Part shown: one piece after another, positions 19,933-28,059 of the stretch
How positions within the stretch are numbered: the stretch's first letter is position 1
Layout of the letters: each line of letters begins with the position of its first letter
Assembly: GCA_963205185.1 (NCBI GenBank)
Contig: CAUJHZ010000046.1
Coordinates: forward strand, 1-64,000
Reading direction: 5' to 3'
Length of the DNA: 64,000 nt
Source of the DNA: Planctomycetota bacterium
GTDB taxonomy: Bacteria; Planctomycetota; Phycisphaerae; Phycisphaerales; UBA5793
Program-made: the position numbers and the translations under genes
The notes under the pieces: model-generated
Databases searched by the model: none
The model's input: only the letters and a program-made list of their open reading frames with translations
Told to the model about the DNA's origin: nothing

Positions 19933-19938
19933 TATACT
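19933..19938 (+). promoter_or_regulatory. Putative pheS -10 element (TATACT)
   Basis: TATACT ends 8 bases before the pheS ATG, the same spacing as in argS and hslU, which suggests a near-leaderless transcript. A -35 would fall inside the terminator stem and is not recognisable. Confidence 0.4.
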
Positions 19939-19946
19939 CCCGTCTC

Positions 19947-20945
19947 ATGACCGCCGTGCTCGATGAACTCAACTCGATCGAAAGCCAGGCGCTGGCAGCG
20001 CTGGGCGAGGTGTCCGACCCGGCCGCGCTCGAGCAGTGGCGCCTCGCTTGGATCGGCCCCAAGGGCCGCCTCAAGGGCCTGCTCGGTTCGATGAAAGACG
20101 TCGCCCCCGCCGACCGGCCCGCAGTCGGCAAGCGGATGAACGAAGTGAAAGTCGCGCTCGAAGGGGCGTTCGAGCAGTGCAAGTCGTCGGTGGGCGCCGC
20201 CAAACCGCAGGCGGCGGGGCCGATGCTCGACGTCACCGAGCCGGGGCTGGACATCACCATCGGCCGCAAGCACGTGATCACGCGCACCATCGATGAACTC
20301 ATCGAGGTGTTCGCTCGCATGGGCTTCACCGTCGCCTCCGGTCCCGAGGTCGAAGACGAATACCACAACTTCGTCGCACTCAACATTCCGCCCGACCACC
20401 CGGCCCGCGACCCGCTCGAGAACTTCTACATCGACGGCCGGCACCTGCTGCGCACGCAGACGAGCACGGTGCAGATCCGCGCGATGGAGAATACCAGGCC
20501 GCCGCTGCGCATCGTCTCGTGCGGGCGGGTGTATCGGCCCGACGAAGTGGATGCGACGCACTCGTTCATGTTCCACCAGATCGAAGGCCTGTACGTCGAT
20601 CGCAAGGTGTCGATGGTCGATCTGAAGACGACGCTGCTGCAGTTCGCGCACGCCTACTTCGGCGCCGAGGCGGAAGTGAAGCTCGTGCCGTCGTTCTTCC
20701 CGTTCACCGAGCCCAGCGCCGAGATGCACATCAAGATGAACGTGCGCGGCCAGTGGCGCTGGGTCGAACTTGGCGGCTGCGGCATGGTCGACCCGAACGT
20801 GTTCGAGGCGGTGGGCTACGACCCGGAAGAGTGGACGGGCTTTGCCTTCGGCCTGGGCATCGAGCGCATCGCGATGCGCAAATACGGCATCCCCGACATC
20901 CGCTGGCTGTTCGAGAACGATTTGCGCTTCTTGACGAGCGTGTAA
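19947..20945 (+). CDS. pheS: Phenylalanyl-tRNA synthetase alpha subunit
   Basis: A 332-residue class II synthetase catalytic subunit. The N-terminal coiled region (LAWIGPKGRLKGLLGSMKDV), motif 2 (RIVSCGRVYRPDEVDATHSF), HQIEGLYVD and the C-terminal glycine-rich motif 3 (FGLGIERIAMRKYGIPDIRW) are all present. The start at 19947 (MTAVLDELNS) avoids an upstream extension that runs through the terminator. pheT is not downstream. The next gene encodes a membrane zinc-ribbon protein, so the two synthetase subunits are unlinked here. Confidence 0.97.
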   Translation: MTAVLDELNSIESQALAALGEVSDPAALEQWRLAWIGPKGRLKGLLGSMKDVAPADRPAVGKRMNEVKVALEGAFEQCKSSVGAAKPQAAGPMLDVTEPGLDITIGRKHVITRTIDELIEVFARMGFTVASGPEVEDEYHNFVALNIPPDHPARDPLENFYIDGRHLLRTQTSTVQIRAMENTRPPLRIVSCGRVYRPDEVDATHSFMFHQIEGLYVDRKVSMVDLKTTLLQFAHAYFGAEAEVKLVPSFFPFTEPSAEMHIKMNVRGQWRWVELGGCGMVDPNVFEAVGYDPEEWTGFAFGLGIERIAMRKYGIPDIRWLFENDLRFLTSV

Positions 20946-20959
20946 GAACGGGGCGGCCC

Positions 20960-21619
20960 GTGATCCATCGCCGCGATTGCCTTGCTGATCTCACGCCTGA
21001 CCAGCGCTCGCGGGCGCGGGCCGATGCCGAGCAGCGGCTTCATCGAGACCTGGACCCGTGGCCGGTGCTGCTGGTATATGGCCTGGCGCTTGGCGCCGGC
21101 CTGGTGGTGTACGCGCTCGGCGCGTTCGTGCTGACGAGGGCCAGCCTGGCCTCCATTGCGCCGGTGCTTCTCGCGGCACTGCCGCTGTCGCACGCCAGGA
21201 TCGTCCGCAAACAGGATGCCGGGTCTGCCCTGCTGCGATTCGTCTACGGCATTGTGGTGGCGCTGGCGCTCGTCTGCGTGGCGGTGTTCATCGAAGTGCG
21301 AGCCATGGTGCTCGACCTGACAGTGATCATCGTGCTCACACTATTCGTGAGAGGATTCGCCGAGCAGGCGCTGCGCAAGTACCTGCTTCGCCCGTCGGGT
21401 CGCAGCAACGACGGCTCATCCATCGTTACCGACCATTGTCTTGCCTGCGGCTACTCCTTCGATGGATTGCCGCGCACCGTCATCCGCTGCCCGGAGTGCG
21501 GCGAAGTTCGCATCTTCCCCGCCGATTCGCGGCTGGGACTTGGGTCGGGCAAACCCGTCATGGCCTCGCCTGAACAAATCAAGTTCGACACGGCACACTC
21601 GGCGGGCGAGGTAGAGTAA
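20960..21619 (+). CDS. Membrane protein with internal zinc ribbon
   Basis: A 219-residue protein from a GTG at 20960, 14 bases after pheS. Four hydrophobic segments (about residues 35-60, 63-77, 93-112 and 115-130) precede a cytosolic-looking zinc ribbon: Cys160-x2-Cys163-G-Y ... Cys177-P-E-Cys180-G. The C-terminal 40 residues are polar. This ribbon plus transmembrane design recurs in three other genes of the window and is common in planctomycetes, with no assigned function. The next gene, 11 bases on, encodes a similar protein. Confidence 0.75.
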   Translation: MIHRRDCLADLTPDQRSRARADAEQRLHRDLDPWPVLLVYGLALGAGLVVYALGAFVLTRASLASIAPVLLAALPLSHARIVRKQDAGSALLRFVYGIVVALALVCVAVFIEVRAMVLDLTVIIVLTLFVRGFAEQALRKYLLRPSGRSNDGSSIVTDHCLACGYSFDGLPRTVIRCPECGEVRIFPADSRLGLGSGKPVMASPEQIKFDTAHSAGEVE

Positions 21620-21630
21620 CAACGCCATCA

Positions 21631-22425
21631 ATGCCCAGCGATCCCGCCAGACCAATCCGCATTCATGACAGGCCGCCGCCGCCCGAGTGGCAGGGGCGCA
21701 GCCGGTGGTTTCCGCATCTGCATCTCGGCACGGCCATGACGTGGTCTTCGCTCGCCCTGGCCTCGTCCGCGGGTGTGCTGGTTGTCTTGCTGATCGCCGC
21801 AAGCACAAGCCGCTCCACGCACCCCTACTTCCTCTCGGCAAAGGTGATCGCGACCGCAGACGGCTATGCATTGCTCGATCGCTCCACACCAGCGGCATCG
21901 CTGCCTCGCGGCGCCGACATTGGCGAGTTCATCTGGGGCCGGCTCGCGATCAGTCGCGGCATCATCGGGCCGTTCGCGATTCTCCGAGGCTCGCAACCGA
22001 ACGTGACGCTGTTCCTGGATGACGGCGAAGAGATGTCGGCCGAAGACGCTGTGCGACTCGCCCGCACCGCGCCGAGAGCGTTGCGCGATTATGAGTTCGG
22101 CGAACCGCTCGGCGTTACCTCTCTGGCGGCCGGAGTACTGCAGTTTCAGTTCGAGCAGCACGAGCGCCGCTTCGTTTGGACCGGGACCGCGCTCAATGTC
22201 GCATTCTGGTTGGTGCTGCTCGCATTCGTCTGGTCCGCGTGCTGGTTCGTGTTCTCGCTGATGAACTTCTTCGACCCGCGCCGCAAGCGGGCCGCGCGGC
22301 TTGCCGCAAGCGTTTGCCCGACATGCAACTACGACGTCCGGCTCATCGACTCGCCGCGCTGTCCCGAGTGCGGCGAGCGGTTGGTGGTGGACCGGTGGGC
22401 GCCGGCGGGACAGTCTTCAGCGTGA
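21631..22425 (+). CDS. Membrane protein with C-terminal zinc ribbon
   Basis: A 264-residue protein with a transmembrane helix near residues 30-55, a large non-membrane region (about 56-185), a second helix around 190-215, and a C-terminal ribbon CPTCNYD ... CPECGERL (about 229-252). The two-helix topology would put the central region outside the membrane and the ribbon in the cytosol. It probably shares an mRNA with the preceding ribbon protein. Its stop overlaps the end of the convergent channel-like gene by 9 bases. Function unknown. Confidence 0.75.
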   Translation: MPSDPARPIRIHDRPPPPEWQGRSRWFPHLHLGTAMTWSSLALASSAGVLVVLLIAASTSRSTHPYFLSAKVIATADGYALLDRSTPAASLPRGADIGEFIWGRLAISRGIIGPFAILRGSQPNVTLFLDDGEEMSAEDAVRLARTAPRALRDYEFGEPLGVTSLAAGVLQFQFEQHERRFVWTGTALNVAFWLVLLAFVWSACWFVFSLMNFFDPRRKRAARLAASVCPTCNYDVRLIDSPRCPECGERLVVDRWAPAGQSSA

Positions 22426-23145
22426 CGCCGACTGCTCGCCGAACCGGGCCGCGCGCCGCCTGGCCGTCACCCGGCCGAAGATCGGCATCACGATCGGCAG
22501 GACCATGAACGACCATGCCGGCGCGGCGGGCCAGAGCGGCACGGGCAGCAACGCGATCGCGATCGCCGCGATGCCCGTCGAGCCGACGATGCACCACGCG
22601 GCGATTTCGCACAGCGTGTCGAAGCGCTCGCGCCCGTCGAGTTCCAGCGCCTCGCGCCGCCGCCATGCGTGGGCGTTGAGCAGCACGATGCAGGCGCACA
22701 TGACCGTAAAGCCGATGGCGTAGGTGAGGCACATGCCGTTGACATCCGCAGGATTGACATGCGGGGCATCGGAAGCGAGCCGGCCGCCGCTGACGAACCA
22801 CATGAACGTTGTGGTCATGAAGCGGAGGGGGAAGACGTAGACGAGCGTCGTGAGCACGAGCGCAAAGCTGAGCAGCACCGTGGGAACGTCATCGAGGCCG
22901 AAGCGCCGGCTCCACGTGTGGTGCGCGTACCAGAACATGAACATGATGGCTGCGGCGCACACGAATGCCGGCACGTCGCGCATGAGCCTGACCATCTCGC
23001 CGTACGACGCCGGCACCTGGCTCACGGAGATGACGAGCATGGTCAGGGCGAAGGCGAACGCGGCGTCGGTGAGCGTTTCGATGCGCGTCATGTCGCGGCC
23101 GCGCTGCCGGAAGCCGTCCCTGCGGGGAAGTTCGTCGAGGTTCAT
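22417..23145 (-). CDS. TMEM175/DUF1211 family membrane protein
   Basis: A 242-residue six-helix protein of the TMEM175 (DUF1211) family, some members of which conduct potassium. The first helix carries the signature region MTRIETLTDAAFAFALTMLV, where the usual RxxxFSD reads RIETLTD. ATG 23145 (MNLDELPRR) follows GGAG and is preferred to a TTG at 23175. A stretch rich in Phe/Trp (IMFMFWYAHHTWSRRF) matches helix 3 of the family. It probably belongs to the minus-strand run 24778 to 22417. Confidence 0.8.
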   Translation of the reverse strand: MNLDELPRRDGFRQRGRDMTRIETLTDAAFAFALTMLVISVSQVPASYGEMVRLMRDVPAFVCAAAIMFMFWYAHHTWSRRFGLDDVPTVLLSFALVLTTLVYVFPLRFMTTTFMWFVSGGRLASDAPHVNPADVNGMCLTYAIGFTVMCACIVLLNAHAWRRREALELDGRERFDTLCEIAAWCIVGSTGIAAIAIALLPVPLWPAAPAWSFMVLPIVMPIFGRVTARRRAARFGEQSASR

Positions 23146-23175
23146 GCGCTGCTCCAGGTGCTGATCACGGGGCAA

Positions 23176-23679
23176 TCATTGGCGCGCTGCCGCGTGCTTC
23201 GCCAGGTGAGCCAGCAGGCGACCGCGCGTGGCCTGCATGACCCAGGCCAACCACAGTCGCACCATCCACCGCGGCACCCAGCGCGCCGTCCATACGCCGC
23301 GCACTTCGTAGAGCAGGCTGTGGCCGCCCGGCCGGCGCTCGCTGAGAACATAGCGGCACATATGCGGAAACCCCACGCCTCGGCCGCGCTGCGACAGGTC
23401 GCTCACGGCCAGTTCCACGCCCGGCCGCCAGCGCAGGATGCGCCCGGCCCGGTCGATGTGCACACCCAGCAGCGCGTGGCGGATGGTGATCGCCTCGCCG
23501 CGGATATCGCCGGGATCGTCCGGCTCGCCGTTGTCAAAGGTGATGCGCTGATGCAGCGGATCGGCGATGAGAAACGCGCGAAAGTCATGCAGCAGGCGCC
23601 GGGCCGTCTCGAGCGGGACATCGCACTCGACGCGCATGCGGGCGCAGACGCGCCAGCGTTCATCCACCGTGATGCGCAT
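23176..23679 (-). CDS. SRPBCC/START-like protein
   Basis: A 167-residue protein from ATG 23679. The alternation of short strands with a C-terminal amphipathic helix (RWMVRLWLAWVMQATRGRLLAHLAKHAA) and the ordering CDVPLETARRLLHDFRAFL ... suggest the helix-grip (polyketide cyclase/START-like) fold, which binds hydrophobic ligands. No catalytic residues can be assigned. Its start lies 20 bases inside the end of the upstream membrane gene, which also ends in an SRPBCC-like domain, so the two are translationally coupled and may act together. Confidence 0.55.
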   Translation of the reverse strand: MRITVDERWRVCARMRVECDVPLETARRLLHDFRAFLIADPLHQRITFDNGEPDDPGDIRGEAITIRHALLGVHIDRAGRILRWRPGVELAVSDLSQRGRGVGFPHMCRYVLSERRPGGHSLLYEVRGVWTARWVPRWMVRLWLAWVMQATRGRLLAHLAKHAAARQ

Positions 23680-24778
23680 CAATGCCTCCCGTGGTGCCGA
23701 TGCGGTCCTTGCTCTCATTCGATCGCCGCTGGGCTTCGAGGCGAATGCCCTCGATCACGTGCGCGTGCAAGCCGTGCACGGCGTAGCTCTCAAACGGCAG
23801 CCACGCAAAGCGCGGCCCGAGCCGCGGACGATACGTGGTAGTCAGAATGACCTTTGTCGTGTGGTCATCGACGGCGATGAACTGGAACGAGCCGGAGAGC
23901 AGCTCGGCATCGTGTTCGTAGACGCGGAACTGTTCGACCACGTCGAAGTCGAGCCGAGTCGGCGCGTCGTAGAGCGTCACCTGCTTGACCAGCCGGCCGT
24001 AGGTGTAGTTGCAGGTGCGCTGGTCGCCGACGCCGGTGATGGCGCCGCTGGTCGAGACGGGCGTGGCCAGGCCGGTGCGGATGAGCCACGGCGCCTTGTG
24101 CTGCACATCTTCGTAGAACATGAGCGAGTCCCAGCATAACTGAGCCGGGTACGCGATGACGCCCTCCGTTGAGATGGTCTCGAAGCCGGCGGTCGGGAGC
24201 GGCCGGCCCTCGACGGCGCCGTATGCCAGCGGGAATGCGAGCACGAGCCAGACGGGCAGATGCTCGCGCTGGCTGAAGCCGCTGCGCTTGAGCCGGAGGC
24301 GCAGATACAACCCCGAGACGATGCCGGCGCAGATCGGCACGGCGACGATGACGGCCAGCACGACGCCGCAGTACGCGCCGGCCATGCCGAAGGTCATCAG
24401 GCCGATCACCCAGGAGAAGAGCAGGATGACGCCAAAAAGTACGAGCATGTACCAGCGGAGCATGACTCGGTAGCCGAGGATCACGCCGCACGCGAAAGGC
24501 AGGGCGAACCACAGCGCGGCGCCCCAGTTGCCGTAGATGATCAGCAGCGCTCCGACTCCGAACCCGCCGCCGAGTGCCAGCAGCAGCCCGGGCAGCCAGA
24601 AGGTCCAGAACAGCAGCGGCGGCTTGAGGGTGAACGAAGTCGGATCACGAAAGTCAAACGGCCTGCCGCACTCGGGGCACTTCCTACTGTCCAGACCCCC
24701 GAGGGGATAGAAGCAGTCGATGCAGCGCGGCTCGGCCTGCGGGTCGTAAGGCGAGATGTTCGGCGCGTCAGCAGCCAT
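23660..24778 (-). CDS. Zinc-ribbon membrane protein with C-terminal SRPBCC-like domain
   Basis: A 372-residue protein. An N-terminal ribbon (Cys19-x2-Cys22 ... Cys34-P-E-Cys37-G) is followed by four to five membrane helices (about 55-180) and then a soluble C-terminal region of about 170 residues resembling an SRPBCC fold (LDFDVVEQFRVYEHDAELLSGSFQF ...). The first 16 residues are polar. It overlaps the next SRPBCC-like gene by 20 bases, and the channel-like gene follows, so all three probably form an operon. Function unknown. The ribbon relates it to three other genes in this window. Confidence 0.7.
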   Translation of the reverse strand: MAADAPNISPYDPQAEPRCIDCFYPLGGLDSRKCPECGRPFDFRDPTSFTLKPPLLFWTFWLPGLLLALGGGFGVGALLIIYGNWGAALWFALPFACGVILGYRVMLRWYMLVLFGVILLFSWVIGLMTFGMAGAYCGVVLAVIVAVPICAGIVSGLYLRLRLKRSGFSQREHLPVWLVLAFPLAYGAVEGRPLPTAGFETISTEGVIAYPAQLCWDSLMFYEDVQHKAPWLIRTGLATPVSTSGAITGVGDQRTCNYTYGRLVKQVTLYDAPTRLDFDVVEQFRVYEHDAELLSGSFQFIAVDDHTTKVILTTTYRPRLGPRFAWLPFESYAVHGLHAHVIEGIRLEAQRRSNESKDRIGTTGGIDAHHGG

Positions 24779-24844
24779 GCAAAGAGCAGCGAAAGATGGT
24801 GCATTAATAGCGCGAGCGGCATCTGGGAACCTGAACAGCGCAAT

Positions 24845-24868
24845 AAAAACGCCCGCGGGGCGCGGGCG
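24845..24868 (-). terminator. Intrinsic terminator of the metal ATPase gene
   Basis: Read on the minus strand, an 8-bp GC stem (CGCCCGCG / CGCGGGCG at 24861-24868 and 24850-24857, GGG/CCC loop) is followed directly by TTTTT (24845-24849). It lies 43 bases past the ATPase stop codon. This is the only textbook intrinsic terminator I found in the window. Confidence 0.85.
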
Positions 24869-24910
24869 CGTGAGTCGAGTGCTGAGCCGGTCTGACGAGC
24901 GTTGCGAGGA

Positions 24911-27019
24911 TTACGCTCCGGCGGGCTGGACGGTGTAGTGGCCGATGCCGGTCGAAGAAGCGATGGGTTCGTGGCGGTCGTGCTCTTCGCCGTAGCGCAC
25001 GAGGCGGAAGGAGTTGGCGATCACGAAGACATCGCCGAATGAGTGGTAGACGGCGGCCCAGAAGATCATGCTGCCGCCCAGCTGTCCGCTGGCGGCAAGC
25101 GTGATGCCGATGATCGCGATGACGATCGAAGCGATGATGTTCTGCGTGATGACCATGCGCGTCTTGCGGGCCAGTTCGAGCAGGAAAGGCAGCCGGTCGA
25201 GATCGTCGTTCATCAGCGCGATGCCGGCGGAGTTGGCTGCGATGTCGGTGCCGCCCAGGCCCATGGCCACGCCGACGTCGGCCGCGGCCAGCGAGGGGCC
25301 GTCGTTGATGCCGTCGCCGACCATCATGACGCGACGGCCGCTGCGGGTGAGTTCAACGATGCGCGCGTGCTTTTCTTCCGGGTGGCACTCGGCCTCGATG
25401 TGGTCGATGCCGACGACCTGTCCGACGCGCTTGGCCACCGGCAGCCGGTCGCCGGTGAACATGCACACGAGGCGCACGCCCAGTTCGCGCAGGCGGGCCA
25501 CGGCGCCGGGCGCCTGCTGGCGGACCTTGTCCTCGAGGCCGACGGCGCCGAGGTACTTGCCGTTGCGCATCACGTGCACGCCGGTCATGCCCTCGATGCG
25601 GCCCTCGACGGCGGCGATCTGCTCACCGATGGACGAGTCGATGCGCTGGAGCCACTTGGCCCGGCCCACGTAGAGCGTCTCGCTGCCCTGCGTGACTTTC
25701 ACGCCCAGGCCGTGCACCTCTTCCGCCTGCCCCTCGCGCGGCGGGGTGATGCGCGCGGCGCGGGCTGTTTCGAGGATCGCCGCGGCCAGCGGGTGATTCG
25801 AATGCTGCTCGGCCGTCGCGGCGGCGGTGAGCAGATCAGCGCCATCCACGCCTTCGGACGGCGCGAGGCGGCTGACCGCGAAGTGGCCGGTCGTGATCGT
25901 GCCGGTCTTGTCGAGCACCACGGTGTCGATGCCTGCAGCCGTATCGAACACGGTCGTGCTCTTGATCATGATTCCTAGGCGGGCGGCGGCGGCGAACGCA
26001 GCCACCATCGCCGTGGGCGACGCCAGCAGCAGCGCGCCCGGGCACGTGACCACGAGCACCGAGATGGCTTTTTCGATTGCGGTCTGCGAGCCGGTCACGT
26101 CGCCGGGCGTGTTGGAGAGAATGAACACCGCCAGGGCCACGAACAGCACGATCCACACGTAGTGGCTGGCGACCAATTCGATGATCTGCTGGCGCGGCGT
26201 CTTGGACTGCTCGGCTTCGTTGATGAGATTGACAACCTTGCCGATGGTCGTGTCTTCGCCGACGCGCGTCACTTCAACGTCGATCACGCCGGTGAGGTTC
26301 GTCGTGCCGGCGTAGACCATCGAACCCATCTCGACTTCGACGGGAGCGGATTCGCCGGTCAGGCTGGCCTGGTTGATCGTCGTGCGGCCGGTGGCGACGC
26401 GGCCGTCGGCGGGGAAGTTCTCGCCGGCGCGGACGCGGATGATCGTGCCGACTTCGAGTTTGTCGAGATCGATCTCGCGCTCGACGTCGTCGATCACCAC
26501 GCGAGCGGTGTCGGGCGTCAGTCCGACGAGCTGTTCGATGGCGCGGTGGGCGCCCCAGGCGGTGCGGCGAAGCACGGCATCCATGAGAAAGAGAATGAAC
26601 GCCAGGCCGCCGGCGACGGCGTACTTGCCCGTGGCCAGGGCGGCGCCGATGGCCAGGGCTACGAGCACCGAACTGCTCGGCCGGCCCTTCTTGATCTCCC
26701 GTCCCGCCGCCATGAGCAGCGGAATCCACAGCAGCACCGCCCCGATCGCGGCGGGTATCACGCGGATTTCGTCATCGAGGCCGAAGAGCCCGGCGATCAC
26801 CGTCGTGAGCACCATCGCCCCGCCGACGAGCGCGAAGACGATCGAACCCTCGGAAGAATTGGTGCTGTGCATTTCGCAGCAACTGGCGTCGTGGATGTGC
26901 TGGTGCTTGTGGCCGGGGCCGCCGTGGCCGTGGCTGTGATCGTGCCCCGCGTGGTCGTGCGCGTGATCATGGGAGTGATCGTGGGGCTGGGAGGCAGGCG
27001 GGGAACCGGCTTGAGACAT
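24911..27019 (-). CDS. P1B-type heavy-metal ATPase with His-rich N-terminus
   Basis: A 702-residue metal-pumping P-type ATPase from ATG 27019 (GGAG upstream). The first 60 residues are dominated by HDHSHDHAHDHAGHDHSHGH-type repeats and then CC, a probable zinc, nickel or cobalt reservoir replacing a ferredoxin-like metal domain. The phosphorylation motif DKTGT (Asp370), TGES, the SNHPLAA loop and GDGINDGPSLAAADVG are intact. The membrane metal motif that is usually CPC, SPC or CPH reads Thr-Cys326-Pro-Gly328 (TCPGALLLASP), so the cargo cannot be inferred from it. Efflux of a divalent metal is most likely. It is followed by an intrinsic terminator and appears monocistronic. Confidence 0.9.
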   Translation of the reverse strand: MSQAGSPPASQPHDHSHDHAHDHAGHDHSHGHGGPGHKHQHIHDASCCEMHSTNSSEGSIVFALVGGAMVLTTVIAGLFGLDDEIRVIPAAIGAVLLWIPLLMAAGREIKKGRPSSSVLVALAIGAALATGKYAVAGGLAFILFLMDAVLRRTAWGAHRAIEQLVGLTPDTARVVIDDVEREIDLDKLEVGTIIRVRAGENFPADGRVATGRTTINQASLTGESAPVEVEMGSMVYAGTTNLTGVIDVEVTRVGEDTTIGKVVNLINEAEQSKTPRQQIIELVASHYVWIVLFVALAVFILSNTPGDVTGSQTAIEKAISVLVVTCPGALLLASPTAMVAAFAAAARLGIMIKSTTVFDTAAGIDTVVLDKTGTITTGHFAVSRLAPSEGVDGADLLTAAATAEQHSNHPLAAAILETARAARITPPREGQAEEVHGLGVKVTQGSETLYVGRAKWLQRIDSSIGEQIAAVEGRIEGMTGVHVMRNGKYLGAVGLEDKVRQQAPGAVARLRELGVRLVCMFTGDRLPVAKRVGQVVGIDHIEAECHPEEKHARIVELTRSGRRVMMVGDGINDGPSLAAADVGVAMGLGGTDIAANSAGIALMNDDLDRLPFLLELARKTRMVITQNIIASIVIAIIGITLAASGQLGGSMIFWAAVYHSFGDVFVIANSFRLVRYGEEHDRHEPIASSTGIGHYTVQPAGA

Positions 27020-27215
27020 CGCAGACTTCTCCAGATGGGCAGCGGCCCGGAGTCGAGGCGGGAACCGTAGGCCCGGCGGCACAGCGAGTCCGGGGGCGAT
27101 CTATCGCGATACGGGCTCGGCAGGCGCCCGGTTCGACGGGATCGGGCAATTCCAGCGCCAGGTCGCGGGCCAGCCGCACGACCGATGCATCGGGGGCGGT
27201 CGCATATCATCGGTC

Positions 27216-27512
27216 ATGCCCACGTACGTCTACCAGGTCATCAACGAAGACGGCAGCGAAGGCGAGGTCTTCGAGGTCTACCAGAAGATGAGCGATCAGC
27301 CGCTGAAGAGGCACCCTGAGACGGGCCGGCCGGTGCGGCGGGTCATCCAGGCCGCCAACATCCCCCTCAAGCACACCGACAAGGCCGAGGCCAAACGCAT
27401 CAGCAACGAGAACCTCGATCGCCTCGGCTTCACGAAGTACGAACGGGCGGGCGGCGGCTTCTACGAAAAGAAAGCCGGCAAGGGGCCGAATGTCATCTCG
27501 GCGGACGATTAG
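27216..27512 (+). CDS. FmdB-family small protein without zinc cysteines
   Basis: 98 residues. The start MPTYVYQVINEDG, the middle FEVYQKMSDQPLKRHPETG and PVRRVI, and the end GFTKYERAGGGFYEKKAGKGP align with the FmdB regulatory-protein family (MPxYEYRCxxCG ... FEVxQKMSDEPL ... CPxCG ... GFTKY). Both C-x2-C pairs of the zinc ribbon are replaced by non-cysteine residues, so the metal-binding function is lost or the fold is zinc-independent. A -10-like TATCAT ends 5 bases before the ATG. It converges on a small secreted protein gene. Confidence 0.82.
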   Translation: MPTYVYQVINEDGSEGEVFEVYQKMSDQPLKRHPETGRPVRRVIQAANIPLKHTDKAEAKRISNENLDRLGFTKYERAGGGFYEKKAGKGPNVISADD

Positions 27513-27527
27513 CCGTCGGGCGGCGGG

Positions 27528-27923
27528 TCACTCCGGAATCTGCACGACGTTGCTGGTCTGGCAGACGTAGGTGGTGTTGAGCACCATGAGCTGAAGGTAG
27601 CCGCCGCACGCATCGGGCGAAGCGCTACCCGTGACGGACCCGGAGCCCGCGGACCGGGTCGAAACGACGCGCACCAGACGCACGCCGCTCATGCCGATCC
27701 ATGTTCCCTCGCAGACGCGGATGCTGCGCGACAGTCCGAGGTCTTCGCCGTAGAGGATCGCCATCTGGCGGTTCGGCTCAGCGCCACTCCAACGCAGTGT
27801 GAGTTCGCCAGGGCACTGACCCGCAACTTCAAGGTTCAAATCGCCAGCGCTTGCCGGGAGGGAGCATGCCGCAATAGTCCCAGCCGCAGCGATGCACGAC
27901 ACGAATCCACGTGATGTGTTCAT
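27528..27923 (-). CDS. Small secreted protein of unknown function
   Basis: 131 residues with a signal peptide (about 1-26, ending SLPASAG) and a mature domain containing CPGELTLRWSGAEPNRQMAILYG, then CEGTWIG, CGGYLQLMVLNTTYVCQTSNVV. This Cys-containing beta-rich pattern recurs in secreted planctomycete proteins, as far as I recall, but I cannot name a family. The four Cys of the mature part could form two disulfides. ATG 27923 has GAGGAG upstream. It lies between the FmdB-like gene (convergent) and the ABC permease. Confidence 0.7.
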   Translation of the reverse strand: MNTSRGFVSCIAAAGTIAACSLPASAGDLNLEVAGQCPGELTLRWSGAEPNRQMAILYGEDLGLSRSIRVCEGTWIGMSGVRLVRVVSTRSAGSGSVTGSASPDACGGYLQLMVLNTTYVCQTSNVVQIPE

Positions 27924-28059
27924 GCCCGACTCCTCGCAACGCGCAACGATGACTCTCTGTGAATAGCGCCTCGCGTCACCTCACAAAGCATACCGGAACA
28001 ACGCTCGAAAGTGCGTCAAAACGCCGTATTCGAGGCGGTTTCCCTCAAACTCCTCGACC

